Below, one piece after another: positions 1 to 10,795 of a stretch of 44,094 nt of DNA; position 1 is the first letter of the stretch; the number at the start of each line of letters is the position of its first letter. The position numbers and the translations under genes were made by a program. Source of the DNA: Ophiothrix spiculata (lineage: Eukaryota > Echinodermata > Ophiuroidea > Amphilepidida > Ophiotrichidae); the NCBI GenBank assembly GCA_000969725.1, contig JXSR01S007835.1. One strand, 5' to 3'. The notes under the pieces are model-generated. The model saw nothing but the letters and a program-made list of their open reading frames with translations. It had not been told where the DNA came from and did not search any database.

Positions 1-1690
1 AAATCGTCAAAACTGGCAAAAAGTCGACATTATGCTGGAGGTGACGCTGAGATTCCCCCTATATGAATCACACCCGAAGTACCCGATATCGGCCTGAAAT
101 ACCCCACATCTCAGTTCTTTTCAAATTTTATGAAGTGTAAAACGAAGTGAAAAATCGCTACTTAGTATCGAAGTGATTATGTAACTCACCTTGTTACTGG
201 ACCACCTGACAACAAATAGTGCAATACTTTTGTGTGGTGATCAGTTCGTTTCATCTTTTGTCAAGTTTGTTAAGTGTAATCCGATTATCACACAGATAAC
301 TGGATCACGCTTTCTGGTTTCGAACTATCCACGTCGGGCTAACTGTATGTAACGAAAAGTTCAAAATATTAGACATCAATTAAAGAAACTTAATTTTAAT
401 TTGCGAGTTTTAGCTTTATAGCATGCAGATGCTTTTTTCTTTAATATGGTGACTTATTAGCGGGAAACCTTTTTTTATTTGAAATGACTGCAACAGATTG
501 AAAGGAGATTCTCCCCGATAAGACAAGGACTAAACGTCTTGTATTACTTTTAATGAATAGGTTATCCAGTGTGCGTTAACAAATCTTTCATTTTTTTGTG
601 TTAAAGTCTTAAATTCCATTTTTTGATAAAAATGATGGAAAAGATGCAAAACAATTAGCAAGCTAATTTATTATAAAGCTTTGATTTTTATATGTGTTAA
701 ATTCTTTATTTTGTTGTTGTTGTATTGTTATGTAATGACATCGATATCGTGTATCTTATTATTGGGCAATTTTGATTCGTTCTCTTTGAAGGAAGGAGAT
801 TACTATTATTGTTTCAATTTAATATATTTCGGACATGAACATGATTTCTGAACACAAACACTGCGTATCCACAAGTTGTAACAAGGACGGGACACCGGGA
901 AGTACGCAACAACGTTTCCAATCAGTAATCCACAGTGCCGCGACATCGCGCGTGCCTGAAAAGCGTTATGTACTTGAGTAAAATGTAAACGCAATTGTGT
1001 TACGCAAGGCTCTAAATTTTCGTATCCGAGAATTATTTGAAACAACAATACATACATATACATTTACTCACTGTTCGATGTTGTATTTTGTACTTAACCA
1101 AGCATTTAAACATTATTTCAATCCCGAGTTTATACCCACTGTTTTAATGACTTTTGAGAATCCAAATAAAGACATTAAGTCAATCTCAGTCGAATCCTTT
1201 TTCATAAGAATACAAGGTTATAGTTAATGCGAGTTTAGTTTTTCATGGAAAATGAAAAAGAGAGTTATTATTTCAATCCTATATGAATCTTTTTCCATTT
1301 GGAAAGAAGCAATATTATATACATTACGTTTAAAAAAAACATGTAAAATTATTCATGGGATTTCCATTTCAAACTAACCACATGAGATAATACTGATGGT
1401 AAAGTTAATTCATTCATTCATTCATAAAGTGTCATCTTGAACGTTTTTCAGAGATACACTGAATATGTTAAAAAATTGTCTTCAACAATCCAACAAATTC
1501 CTAAATCCTTCCTGGCTTGACAAATTTGCATATGATGTACGCACGAACAAGATTCACTTATGATGTAACAATTGAGTTTTTTAAGGAACATTTTCACTTT
1601 ACTTATATATTTCATTATACTCTTAAAGTTACCGGTCGTATTTAATGTAAACAGTACGTAAAAAAGACACCATTTATGTTCACTTATTAT
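1..1690. other. No recognisable gene or repeat
   Basis: AT-rich DNA with no protein motif I recognise on either strand. A GC-richer patch at about 840-1020 leaves an 85-codon frame open on the minus strand, but it has no known motif and looks like a chance frame. A loose internal resemblance between about 112-145 and 241-280 is too weak to call a repeat. Confidence 0.5.
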
Positions 1691-1691
1691 G

Positions 1692-1890
1692 TAATAAAGC
1701 CCTTGGTACTTTATCAATTGTCAGGAAGACGTCACGATGATAGGATGAATGAATTTATCATCGAATTAAAAGCATGGTAATTATTCACATTGAATGTGCT
1801 GATGGGAAAATACTGGCAGACGAAACCGATTATGTAAGGTATAAGGTAAATGACATGCGACTGAGGTAAACGACCTGATGATGCGTTAAT
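1692..1890 (+). repeat. Dispersed direct duplication, copy I
   Basis: About 200 bp matches 3382-3580 in the same orientation at an offset of roughly 1,690 bp. Shared landmarks in order are AGGAAGACGTCA, ATCATCGAATTAA, GATGGGAA, TTATGTAAGGTA and GAGGTAAACG. Divergence is substantial, with many small indels, so the duplication is old. No open frame or terminal inverted repeat is conserved between the copies, so this is either a non-autonomous repeat or part of a larger local duplication. Confidence 0.7.
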
Positions 1891-2580
1891 GTATATACAA
1901 TGTACATAGACCTACATATCTTTCTATGTATGTAGTACAAGTATATGGAATACAGAAATTGTTTTGGACAAAAAGCCCCTATTCATCAAAAACACATTGA
2001 TTCAGGATTTTCAGAGTTATACCCTTATGTTTTTTCGACGTTTTGACCCTTCGGAATAATATACCTTATGTTATGACCCGTATGATTTTTTTCCGGAGTT
2101 TTGATCCGGAACAATAAACCTTTCGGAAAAGTGACCCTGAGAGGCAATTGACATCAGGAGCATTTTGTCAGCTTGTTAATAGTATCAGTACTATCAGTTG
2201 TATAGATTTAGATAATCAGACAGGCTAATGAATTTTATCATTGTAAATCTAGTATAGAGCTAAAAGCAACAATGGATTATTGGAGTCACGTTGACGTTAC
2301 AACAGATGATGCTCCATAAACCCATTGACAAATGGAATTGTCGACTGCCTTAAAAAAGAAAGAAGAAAATGACCCCGGGCGTGAATTGTGAAATGTTTAT
2401 ACTCCGTGGCCGTTTTAATAAAAACAGGTGATTTTTTTCCCCGAAAGCTCATAATTTTTCGACTATATGAATTTAATCTAGTTTGGACAGATTGAAGGCT
2501 TGGTACTTCTTATTAAATTAGAAATATAATTGCATATGGGGTGTTAATGGGGGACAGTTCAGTATTCCGGCAGGTTACTG
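1891..2580. other. Unannotated AT-rich spacer
   Basis: No gene visible. Between about 2035 and 2150 short TTCGGAA and CCGGA motifs recur within gaccc-type contexts, which hints at a decayed simple repeat, but period and ends cannot be defined by eye. Confidence 0.4.
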
Positions 2581-2720
2581 ATCCGACAGTTTTTTTTTCT
2601 CCGACAGGTCGATATTCCGAATTGTCGGAAAAACGACCTGTCGGAGAAAAAAATTGTCGGAGAAAACAACTATCAATTGAAAAAACAAACTATCGGAGTA
2701 ATTACCTGTCAGAATACAAA
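2581..2720. repeat. CCGACAG/CTGTCGG palindromic cluster
   Basis: A perfect 20-bp inverted repeat, 2592-2611 and 2634-2653, carries the core TCTCCGACAGGTCG and its complement around a 22-bp loop. Around it are further degenerate copies of the same heptamer in both orientations (near 2582, 2620, 2656, 2692 and 2706). A 68-codon frame across it is a by-product of the repeat. This looks like a small foldback element or the core of one; no target-site duplication could be defined. Confidence 0.65.
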
Positions 2721-2897
2721 TGGTCTAATCTCAATTTGGGGTATTAAATGTGAATGAAAAATCAGTTTAGTCTAACTCTTAGCCCTAACTTTGTCTTTTA
2801 AATTTCGTTTGGATGACCTTCCCGCCGGGAGGGTGCGGGGCAGTCAAATATGAAATGGTTACGGGTCTAAGGCCCACGCTCCGACAGGCTGGGCATT

Positions 2898-3230
2898 CGG
2901 TGAGAGCAAAGGCTCAAAGAATGAGGGGTTATTGACACTCTATTTTTGGCACTCAGAGAAAAATACAAAATTTGAGGGCTTATTGGTCAAAAAATGAGGG
3001 GTCCTTAGGTGAGAGCCTGTTTATTTTTTTCCTTTTATTTCGGTGAGCGAAAATTGACGTTCGGTGAGAGAAAAATATAATCAATGATGGAGTCTTTGGG
3101 TGATAGCACATGCAATTGTAAAAAAAAAGGGGTGGGGGTCTTTGGGTGCCAGCGACGCTGAAAAAGGGGGTATTTTGATTCTTACAATACGCGTCGCCTC
3201 TAGAATTGGACTACCCCCCCCCCCGGCGTT
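2898..3230 (+). repeat. Degenerate minisatellite with GGTGAGAGC motif
   Basis: Five to six irregular repeats of a unit resembling aGGGGTCTTTGGGTGAGAGC occur around 2900, 3008, 3041, 3061, 3098 and 3145. Spacing is uneven. The block ends in a poly-C run at about 3212-3224. Frames across it on both strands come from the low complexity. It may be the body of a non-autonomous transposon, because similar G-rich units often sit inside MITEs, but no terminal repeats were found. Confidence 0.55.
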
Positions 3231-3381
3231 TTCCAATTTGATTATGATGTTAACACAGCATTTTTCACTGAAAATCATTTACATGGTAACAACCTTTCAA
3301 TAGTGTTTGATTATGACGGCCTGACTTAGAAAAGGATTACAAAAAGATATCTAGTATGTTCACTATACATTTGAATATAGA

Positions 3382-3580
3382 AGCATGTGGAATTTAATCA
3401 ATTGCGAGGAAGACGTCAAGATGATATGATGAAGGAATAAATCATCGAATTAAGAGTTCAGTAAATATTCACATATTCACAGGGAATTTGCGGATGGGAA
3501 GGTGTTGACAGATGCAATCCATTATGTAAGGTACATTGTTTATGAGGTAAACGGCATGCTACTCAGGTTAATAACCTGCT
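3382..3580 (+). repeat. Dispersed direct duplication, copy II
   Basis: This is the partner of 1692-1890, with the same landmarks in the same order. The intervening DNA, including the palindrome cluster and the minisatellite, has no second copy in the window, so it was either lost from one unit or inserted after the duplication. Confidence 0.7.
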
Positions 3581-4260
3581 TATGACTTATTGTATAGCGA
3601 TATCGAAAGTTGTGTGATACCATATGAGAGCGCATATTTTTTTTCAAAAATCCCTGTATATTTTCACGCCAATATTATGTTTCATTGAAGAGATATGGTC
3701 AACAAGTGCTGAATAGCTGAAAAATTTTGCTAACAAAACTAAATATATGGGTCACTCTCGGATACATTTTTACCTGTAGCATTAATTTGGCTCAAGATAT
3801 ACGCATGGAACTTTACAATTGCTTTATGTAGGTGATGACCCACGATTCAAATGTGGAAAAAATAAATAATATTTTCACCTGATCGGAATACCTACCTTTA
3901 AATCGGTAAATGTTTATTCTATACATGCTTTATTTATTTTTAGAAAGCAGTTTAATATGAGTTTACAAACTAATAGGCTATTTACTTACATCTGCCCTTG
4001 TAGAAACCACAACCTCTTGAAAGATTATTATTTCGCGAAACTTCCTTTGGGAACAGGGTTTTTGAAATTTTGGCAGGACATTTTTTGACGCGACATAAAA
4101 TTGTTTTTTTTTGGCCGTCATTTTCAAACGTTTCGTCCGATTTTCATTTTTCCCCTGTACTTTGGTCCTTTTTACATGTTTTATCATTGACAAGACTTTC
4201 AACGTAAAATTCATATCGGAACGAGTGTTTTTTTAAAGGCACCAACGGTTGGGAAATACC
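3581..4260. other. Unannotated spacer
   Basis: No gene or structured repeat recognised. An open frame on the minus strand at 3978-4214 is rich in Lys and has no motif. The T-rich composition explains it. Confidence 0.4.
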
Positions 4261-4267
4261 TTGGTCA

Positions 4268-4440
4268 CTTAAATGCTAAAACATTTGTCTTATGTTTGGG
4301 ATATTAGAATCTGATTAATGTGATAGAAATTAGAAATTCGACCATTGACGTGATTTTCGACTATGTTCAGCTGCAATTGCCCATATCTCGTAATTAAATA
4401 CGTCAACCTTAAGGTACCTTTCGATATGACTGATCACATT
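4268..4440 (-). mobile_element. Half copy of TA-type MITE (same family as 25771-26215)
   Basis: This segment matches the reverse complement of the left part of the MITE at 25771-26215. Shared blocks in order are AAACATTTGTCTTATG, TTAGAAATTCGACC, CATATCTCGTAATT and AAGGTACCTTTCGATATG, ending close to the terminal inverted repeat (GATCACA here, GGACACATA there). The other half of the element is absent or too diverged to see, so this copy is truncated. It shows that the family is repeated within the window. Confidence 0.75.
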
Positions 4441-4449
4441 TATATTTTA

Positions 4450-4646
4450 CTTTGTCTACACATGCAATGTGCTAATTTAGTTTTATATTATTTAGCTTTC
4501 TAAATTTAACATTTAGAATTTAACATTCTAGCATTAGCATTTTAATATTTTTACCCTTTTCATGTAATTGTAAATTGTGTACTGCTTATAAATATCTTCT
4601 TGTATTTTGGCTTGAGCCACAATCAAAAATGAATCTGAATCTGAAT
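4450..4646 (+). mobile_element. LINE 3' end with (TGAATC)n tail
   Basis: The segment ends in GGCTTGAGCCACAATCAAAA followed by three to four copies of the hexamer TGAATC up to about 4646. A short AT-rich 3' UTR closing in a hexamer microsatellite is typical of non-LTR retrotransposons that prime on their own 3' repeats. No coding sequence remains upstream, so the copy would be strongly 5'-truncated. It directly abuts the MITE half copy at 4268-4440. The call rests on the tail structure only. Confidence 0.45.
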
Positions 4647-4650
4647 CTGA

Positions 4651-6660
4651 ACGTTGAAGGAAGAAGGATATTGCTTTTCTTACTAATATACTAATATTAT
4701 TCCAGACCTCAATATTAGTATCAGATCAAGTGTTTTAGAAAGTAAACAGATACAGATATGTAAGGCCTATGATATGTATAATGAAACTGTAAAATGACAG
4801 AAATTTGATCAGGTCTATAAATTTAAATAACATACAACAATACAGCACATATTATCTTAGACAAGATGAAATCAAGTTGAAGTACGATGTTACATAATGC
4901 AGCAACACGTAAAACAATAATGTTGTATTCCATGTAATTAAAGAAGACAGCACGGTTTGAACAGGTGAAAAACCAAACTTTGTTTTCTTTTGTTGATGAA
5001 AAGCCTCTAAAAGAAACCAAAGTAAGCTAATATCGCTGCACAAAATTAGAAAGCGTTTTATGTTTATCTATATTATTCAAAGGTTTGTTAGCATTTGAAA
5101 ATTGATGGAACTATTATGATATAAAATCTACACCGATGTAATAGAATCACTCAAGTCATTACAGCAATCTACAGCGTGTCTCATTAAAAACCCACTTATT
5201 TTGTAATGAATAAAACCACAGTGCTAATTAGTTATTACAAAGGTTAAAGGTACATTTGTCCTGATTAAAATCATTGAGTAGAATTTTTTGAAAATAGATT
5301 TTAATCATCGTTGAGTTTTTATTTGGACATGTTGTATACGTCAGGGTGAATTATGCCTTTCATTTCGGTAATTTTAAGTAACATGTATGCTGCCCTAAAT
5401 TCGGCAATTTTATTTTGTGAAATTGAATTTTGGCAAATTGATTAAAAGTTGATAAATGTATCAATTTTTTGAAAAACAGATTATACATGAGGAAAATAAT
5501 GATGTTCATTTTTTCCACCAAAATTACTTTTACTGAGAAAATTTCTAAAAATCCTACATTTTATGATACATTTCTTGCCAAACAGGCAACTTGAAGTTTG
5601 TTAAATTACTTGTGAAGTTACTTTTTAAATTGGAACATCCATTCGGATGTTGTGTGTTTTTCCAACATTATAAAGTTAATGCCAAAGCAAAAATTGAAAA
5701 AGAGGGAAAAAGGAATTTGTCGCCTATTTGGCATATAATACAAAAATCGGCAATCGCCCCTCTCTCTCAGGAAAAAAACATGCGACAACAAAATAAGTGT
5801 TGGAGGTCAATATTTACAAAGAACATGAAGAACACTAGCCAAAACTTTTTTTTTTTTTCTAAAAAAGGTGAGGTTTGTACAAAAACCACCATCGGCTTTC
5901 TTTCTTTTTAAATTCCCTTTCTCTATACTCCATGAACTTAGAAATGCAAACCAAACGACACAGGAAATTTAGCAGCATCTGTGCGTAAATAATGTAGTCT
6001 TTCGCGAACATACTATGAGTTACTTGTGTGACATTACGTGCTAACACTTGATACGCAACTTAAATTGGACGATGACGCAGTATTCTTTGGGTTGTACCTC
6101 TAGGTTTATGGATTAAAGATCGTATACTTTTCATTTTACTCCATTTATTTTGTTAAAATTGTTGTAACAGAAAGAAAATTGACGAAAGTAAGGCATATTT
6201 CCCCCTTTAGTTAATTCAAAAAATTAAAAATCATTTCAGTTGTTTCATATCTTAACTTCTATAAGCCATAGATTCGCATTTTTTGTTTGTTTATCCGTGG
6301 TCGATTTTGGTTGAAATTTAAGTGTTTGACTGTTTTTATTCTTAAAATACTCTTTCCTACATATCAAATTTATCAGAACTCCAAGCCACCAGTACTCTCA
6401 ATGATGATTTTATCTAAGTTAATGTAAACTATCATCCCAGCCATCCGGTGTATAGATATTTAGCAAATAGTTTCATGTTTCATTTCATGCTATATTTTTA
6501 TCGTATCTGACTGACTATACGAAAGCCATATTTGCTGGATTAATCCCAGCTGATCAAATCTGAAAATGGATTATCTGAACCGTATCACGACAACAAGGTA
6601 CAATTACTAAAGTCTTGACAGCGGTAATGGATTCGTAATCTCGGGTGAGTTTGTTACCTT
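4651..6660. other. Unannotated AT-rich stretch
   Basis: No gene, RNA or structured repeat recognised. A 106-codon frame at 5591-5911 (+) contains a poly-T-derived Phe run and no motif. A 17-base T run lies at about 5845-5861. Confidence 0.45.
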
Positions 6661-6665
6661 ATTCA

Positions 6666-7022
6666 TCAATATCCATCACAATAGAGAGTGTTTACCACTA
6701 TGCGTAACCAATACGCTTGTGTTAGAAATATTTTCAAAGTCTCTCTCCTGGAAATTAAAAGTGACAAAAGTGAGTGTTGCAACTTTTTGAGAAAGGGGGA
6801 TGCTAAAATACTAGTATAATCGCCGGCTACTATAGTAGGTTCCGAAGAAGTAGGTTGGTCCGAATGTTTTTTTTGCGGGGATATAACGACATGAGCCATT
6901 GTACTTATATAAGAAGAATCAGAAAAATCCATCATCTTCGAGCAAGTATGTATTGATCTATAATCTGATGCTTGGATGGTCTCTGTAGGAAAAAGTGGAA
7001 CAATCAAACAGGAGATTTTCAT
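6666..7022 (-). other. Candidate open frame, 118 codons, unknown
   Basis: An ATG-initiated frame at 7022 runs 118 codons on the minus strand. The product is unrecognised. The middle is Ser/Thr-rich and hydrophilic (MDFSDSSYIS, then SPQKKHSDQPTSSEPT), followed by an aliphatic LLSLLI stretch. Composition is more protein-like than the neighbouring chance frames, and a TATATATA-like run sits about 15-25 bp upstream of the ATG. No splice sites, domain or homologous copy in the window supports it. It could be a chance frame, an exon piece or a decayed repeat. Confidence 0.15.
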
Positions 7023-7346
7023 TCAGTTTTTACTGTATATATACTACTATATTCTAACTGTGAGAACTAAAATTCATGTTTATATTTTTGAATTCTGCAT
7101 AAACTATTAAGTAATTTTTTGAAGGTTTATCACATACATTTTATATGTTTGAGACATATATTAGGCACCAAGTATGTATAAGTAAAGAAGGAAGTAAATT
7201 AAACCAGTTTCGTTGTCAAAACGGTTGAATTTTATGAATTTTTGAAAAAAAAATTGCATTTTTGTGTGGCTAGTTTTACCTTTGATGTCATATATTAATG
7301 GACAATATTTATGTATTATTTGACAATATAAAAAGTAATTAATATA

Positions 7347-7556
7347 TGTGATGACTCACCCCGAAAAGGGGGGCTTTGCGACAGAAAACTTTTCAAGATA
7401 CAGGTGAAAATATGCAGCAAAAATTAAAGGAAATAATAACAATTTCCAGCAAGTAAGGTGTCATTTTGAAGGTTGAAAAATGCTGCAACAGATGAAATGA
7501 AAAAATCAAAATTGATATCATATTCAAAGTCCCCCTTTTCGGGATGAGCCATTACA
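7347..7556 (+). mobile_element. 210-bp TA-type MITE, copy A
   Basis: The terminal inverted repeats are TGTGATGACTCACCCCGAAA (7347 onward) and an imperfect complement ending GGGATGAGCCATTACA at 7556, flanked by TA at 7345-7346 and 7557-7558. The internal sequence includes AAGGTGTCATTTTGAAGG and GATATCAT. A second copy in opposite orientation lies at 7631-7878. A TA target and short length fit a Tc1/mariner-superfamily MITE. No transposase is encoded. Confidence 0.85.
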
Positions 7557-7630
7557 TATATTCTATAGATTTAGCATCACACGCACAAAAGCAATGAGGG
7601 TGTCTTCTTCAGTTTCGGTCTCGATAAAAA

Positions 7631-7878
7631 TGTGATGACTCACACCGAAAGGGGGAACTTTGCAGATGATATCAATTTTGAGTTTATCATTGCATCTGTT
7701 ACAGCATTTTCTATGCTTTAAAATGGCACCTTATTTGTCGAAATTGATCAAGGTGATCACATTTTACAACAGATAATCGGTTGGAAATTCTTATTATTTT
7801 CTTTATTTTTTGCTACCTATTTTCACCAGTATCTTGAAAAGTGTTCTGTCGCAAAGTCCCCCAAAGTCCCCCTGCTCT
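7631..7878 (-). mobile_element. TA-type MITE, copy B (inverted, one end lost)
   Basis: The reverse complement of 7631-7878 aligns with 7347-7556 almost throughout: TTTGCGACAGAACACTTTTC, TACTGGTGAAAATA, AATTTCCA, GGTGCCATTTTAAAGC and AAATTGATATCAT. It starts with TGTGATGACTCACACCGAAA at 7631. At the far end only a duplicated CAAAGTCCCCC block remains and the outer terminal repeat is missing. An extra stretch of about 30 bp around 7740-7775 is not in copy A. Preceding bases are AA rather than TA, so that edge is eroded. Confidence 0.8.
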
Positions 7879-8254
7879 ATATTAATAACTGGAACATATT
7901 CTTTTATCTGTTAACTGACTCCATTATTGCTTGGGATTGTTTTCTAACTGCACATTTTACGACACTTCTAGTTATTGAATTCTTTAGCATTGTAAACAGT
8001 CTAGTTTAATATGCGGACCAAGTAAACATTAGCCCAGTTCAAATGTTCTGTCTGTGCATAACAATGCATTTTGTAATCCGTAGTAAAATATTTTGTTAAC
8101 CCATTACTTATTCTATTCACTGGAGTCAATAAGTATAGATAATCCCCACTTGAGAAATTGCAATCCTTGACAGTCCTTTTGTGTTTACACAATAAAAAGA
8201 ACAACTAAAAAATCTCTAGGCGTTATGCTTTTCGTCGAAGACAATAGCCTATCC

Positions 8255-8451
8255 TATAGACTCACCAGCGCCCCATGAAGGAGCATTCGCACAGGGGACC
8301 CACGGCTTTACGTGACTGTCCGACCACGGAGCAAGTAGAGTAAAGTTTCTTGCCCAAGGAAACAAGGAGACGAAAACCGCCCGGCCCGGGGCTAGAACCC
8401 ACAATCTCTGTATTACGAGACCCGTGCTCTAACCGCTCGGCCACGCTCCCC
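8255..8451 (-). mobile_element. tRNA-derived SINE
   Basis: Read on the minus strand, the element starts near 8451 with GGGGAGCG and has a canonical RNA polymerase III A box TGGCCGAGCGG (8443-8433) and a B box close to consensus, GGTTCTAGCCC (8399-8389), 34 bp further on. The body then carries TTTCCTTGGGCAAGAAAC (about 8364-8347), a motif class shared by several metazoan SINE families, and ends near GGGGCGCTGG. A 70-codon frame across it is spurious. A degraded relative lies at 41025-41150. No target-site duplication could be fixed by eye. The tRNA-like head is not a functional tRNA, as the anticodon arm does not fold cleanly. Confidence 0.8.
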
Positions 8452-8474
8452 TCTTGATATACTTTGATTGACAA

Positions 8475-9490
8475 GCCTCTTTTGTGCGGTAAAATTAATT
8501 CGATACTTCTATTGTCATTTACGATTTAGTTAACAAAATCCTTTGTCCTTTACATGAGATAACGGACAGAACATTTGAACTTAGCTACTGCCTATAGATT
8601 GTAGACTAAAAGCGGGAGAGTGGAACATTAAAGACGAACAATAGAAAATGTACAATCCGAATATACCGAAGATAAGAATGTTTAACATCTTTAATATAAA
8701 CTGTACCAATATTTCTCTAGGAAAACAGGAACGCAGTAGGTGTTTTCATCTTGAAGAATGGGTTACGATTAATATTCTTTCAAAACATAAGGCAGTGTCT
8801 ATCATATCAAACATACAGGGTGTATCAAAATGATTAATATTCAGAAGAAATATATCTTAAAAAAGCCCCATCCGGTTCCATTTTTAAATTCAGTATTATT
8901 ATAATTGACAGTACATTTCTTTGTCCTTAAATTGCAAAAAGAAAGAGAGCATTTTGTTATTTCGGTTCCAATGACGGGATATCTGTTAAACCAGGTAAGC
9001 ACATAGATGTCAAATTACAGATATATAGGGGATCAAAAGTCATGAACAGGTCAGAAAAACTGTAACATTGTTTATGAGTAAACTACCATAGCAACGTGTT
9101 GAGAATAAAAACCCTGGAAATTACAATGACTTAATGCATAACCTAAAATATATTTTTAAGCATAAAAAGTTGTATTTGTTTTTCATTAAAAATGTGAAAA
9201 AACATCATTTTTTTAAACCAAGACCCCTTTTGTGCATATCTGGGTGACACAGAGACAATAGAAAACTTGAAAGCACACACACCTCTTGTAATTGGGTTCA
9301 AACTCGTGCACAATAATTCGGAAATTAAGGAAAATACATTTCCCATAGTTTCTTCAATGCATTATCTGGACGCGTGAAATTTTACCGGGTTGTTTTACAT
9401 ACTGTTTGTTAGAAATAATGAGTTATGAGTTATTTTTTTGCTATGTCAACCATAAGAAGCGTACAGGGCCTGGACTCTCCATGCGGACAT
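8475..9490. other. Unannotated stretch
   Basis: No gene recognised. ATACAGGGTGTATCAAAATG at about 8811-8830 resembles the edge of a transposon with CAGGGTG termini, and a related string occurs at 29085, but no partner end was found. Confidence 0.4.
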
Positions 9491-9494
9491 GCCA

Positions 9495-9830
9495 CTAGTG
9501 ATAGGAGAGTTCCGATGGGTATCTAAGCCCAAGTATCAAGCACAGGATAGAGTCATTCCTGTACATTGATGGTTTGATGTAATTTGTTGTAAATCGTGGT
9601 GTTAATTTAGCCGAGAATTCCTTGACAGAGTTCATATCTGAAGATCTTGCAAAACATGGAAAGTGTCGAACACCATGATCTTTCATAAAACAAGCTCGTA
9701 ATAAGAACGTTTTATAAATTCTCGCTTGTTTTAAACCGGCGATCATGTTAGAAAACGCTTTGACTGGGCCACAGATCTTTTCCATTTCGTGTCCCATCAA
9801 TGAGATAACGTCTTCAGTGCTTAGAAACTA
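9495..9830 (-). other. Candidate exon-like open frame, unknown
   Basis: The minus-strand frame is open from a stop at 9830 to 9495; the first ATG is at 9797. The product is not recognised. It begins (after a possible AAATTTAG acceptor at about 9828) FLSTEDVISLMGHEMEK and has an ordinary mixed-residue composition with several Cys and charged residues, unlike the Phe/Lys-rich chance frames nearby. The acceptor pyrimidine tract is weak and no donor is obvious. An imperfect 9-bp inverted repeat (GGACTCTCC near 9472) lies just past the 3' end. It could be an exon, a transposon ORF remnant or chance. Confidence 0.2.
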
Positions 9831-10383
9831 AATTTGCAATTTTAACATTTTTTCAAGACACATAAATATTCATAGAAATCACCATGTATACGGTACATTG
9901 AAAATTTGCCATGAATAAAATCTTATGTACAGCGTTCGTAATTCTGGGCTGCGGCTTGACTCGTTATTATTTGCATGTGCCACTGACAAGTGAGGGGTTT
10001 AAAACTGACAGTGATTTTTGATAATTTTGTACATAGCGTTTATACACGTAACCCACTCTGTATATTCGGACCTCTTTCTGCGGTGTTTGGGTATCAAAAA
10101 TGATTGACCCAACTTAAACTTGATTTTATGTTTTATTTTTCAACTAAAACATGGTTAAATGATATGCACTCGTACCTTTTTTTAAAGACAATTTATCCTG
10201 CTCTTAGATAGAGATCATATACATGGTAATCATCATGTATATCTATTTGATCAGATCTGTCAAGTGTTGGTTATAAAGGACCATCTATCCCTATTTCCCT
10301 CACTGTTTGTTTCACCATGAAATAGAATATTATAAAATAAAATGTCAGGAAACATGAATGTTCCGCATGTAATTCAATGCCAG

Positions 10384-10770
10384 CACATGAAACATGAATG
10401 TTTCTTGTGTATTCTAATGGAACCACATTTGCACTATCAGAGCAATCTACTTTACTTGTTGACTTTATTTCGCTTATCAAGTCTCAGCAAATAAAACACT
10501 ACAGATAATATGTCAAAAATCTGAAGTCTGACGTCTTTTTTCTGACCGAGTCAAATATTTTGGGCAATGTAATTTCATCCCACACATGAAACATGAATGT
10601 TTCCAATGATACCACATTTGCAAACATCAGAGTAATCTACTTTACTTGTTTACTTTCTTTCGCTTCGAAAGCCTCAGCAAATAAAGCACTACAGACATTA
10701 CATATTAAAAATCTTGAGTATGACATCAAGTAAGTATTTCTGAGTCAAATATACTAGGTCACCTGTTTGT
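10384..10770 (+). repeat. Tandem array, units 1 and 2 (199-bp period)
   Basis: Unit 1 starts at 10384 and unit 2 at 10583, both with CACATGAAACATGAATGTTTC. Shared landmarks follow in order: CCACATTTGCA, TCAGAG.AATCTACTTTACTTG, TTTCGCTT, CTCAGCAAATAAA, CACTACAGA and GAGTCAAATAT. Similarity is high at the start and decays at the end. A partial earlier copy of the ATGAATGTT motif lies at about 10350. Further diverged units lie at 10796-10898 and 11399-11665. There is no conserved reading frame. Confidence 0.8.
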
Positions 10771-10795
10771 TACGTAGAATATTTAAATATAGGGA

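Noticed and set aside
5591..5911. A 106-codon plus-strand frame
   Set aside because: Lys- and Phe-rich translation of AT-rich DNA including a 17-base T run; no motif.
8380..8452. A functional tRNA gene
   Set aside because: A and B boxes are present, but the anticodon arm does not form a proper 5-bp stem with a 7-base loop, and a SINE body follows directly.
8262..8474. A 70-codon frame beginning near the SINE
   Set aside because: The translation comes from the tRNA-like head (A and B boxes) and body of the SINE.
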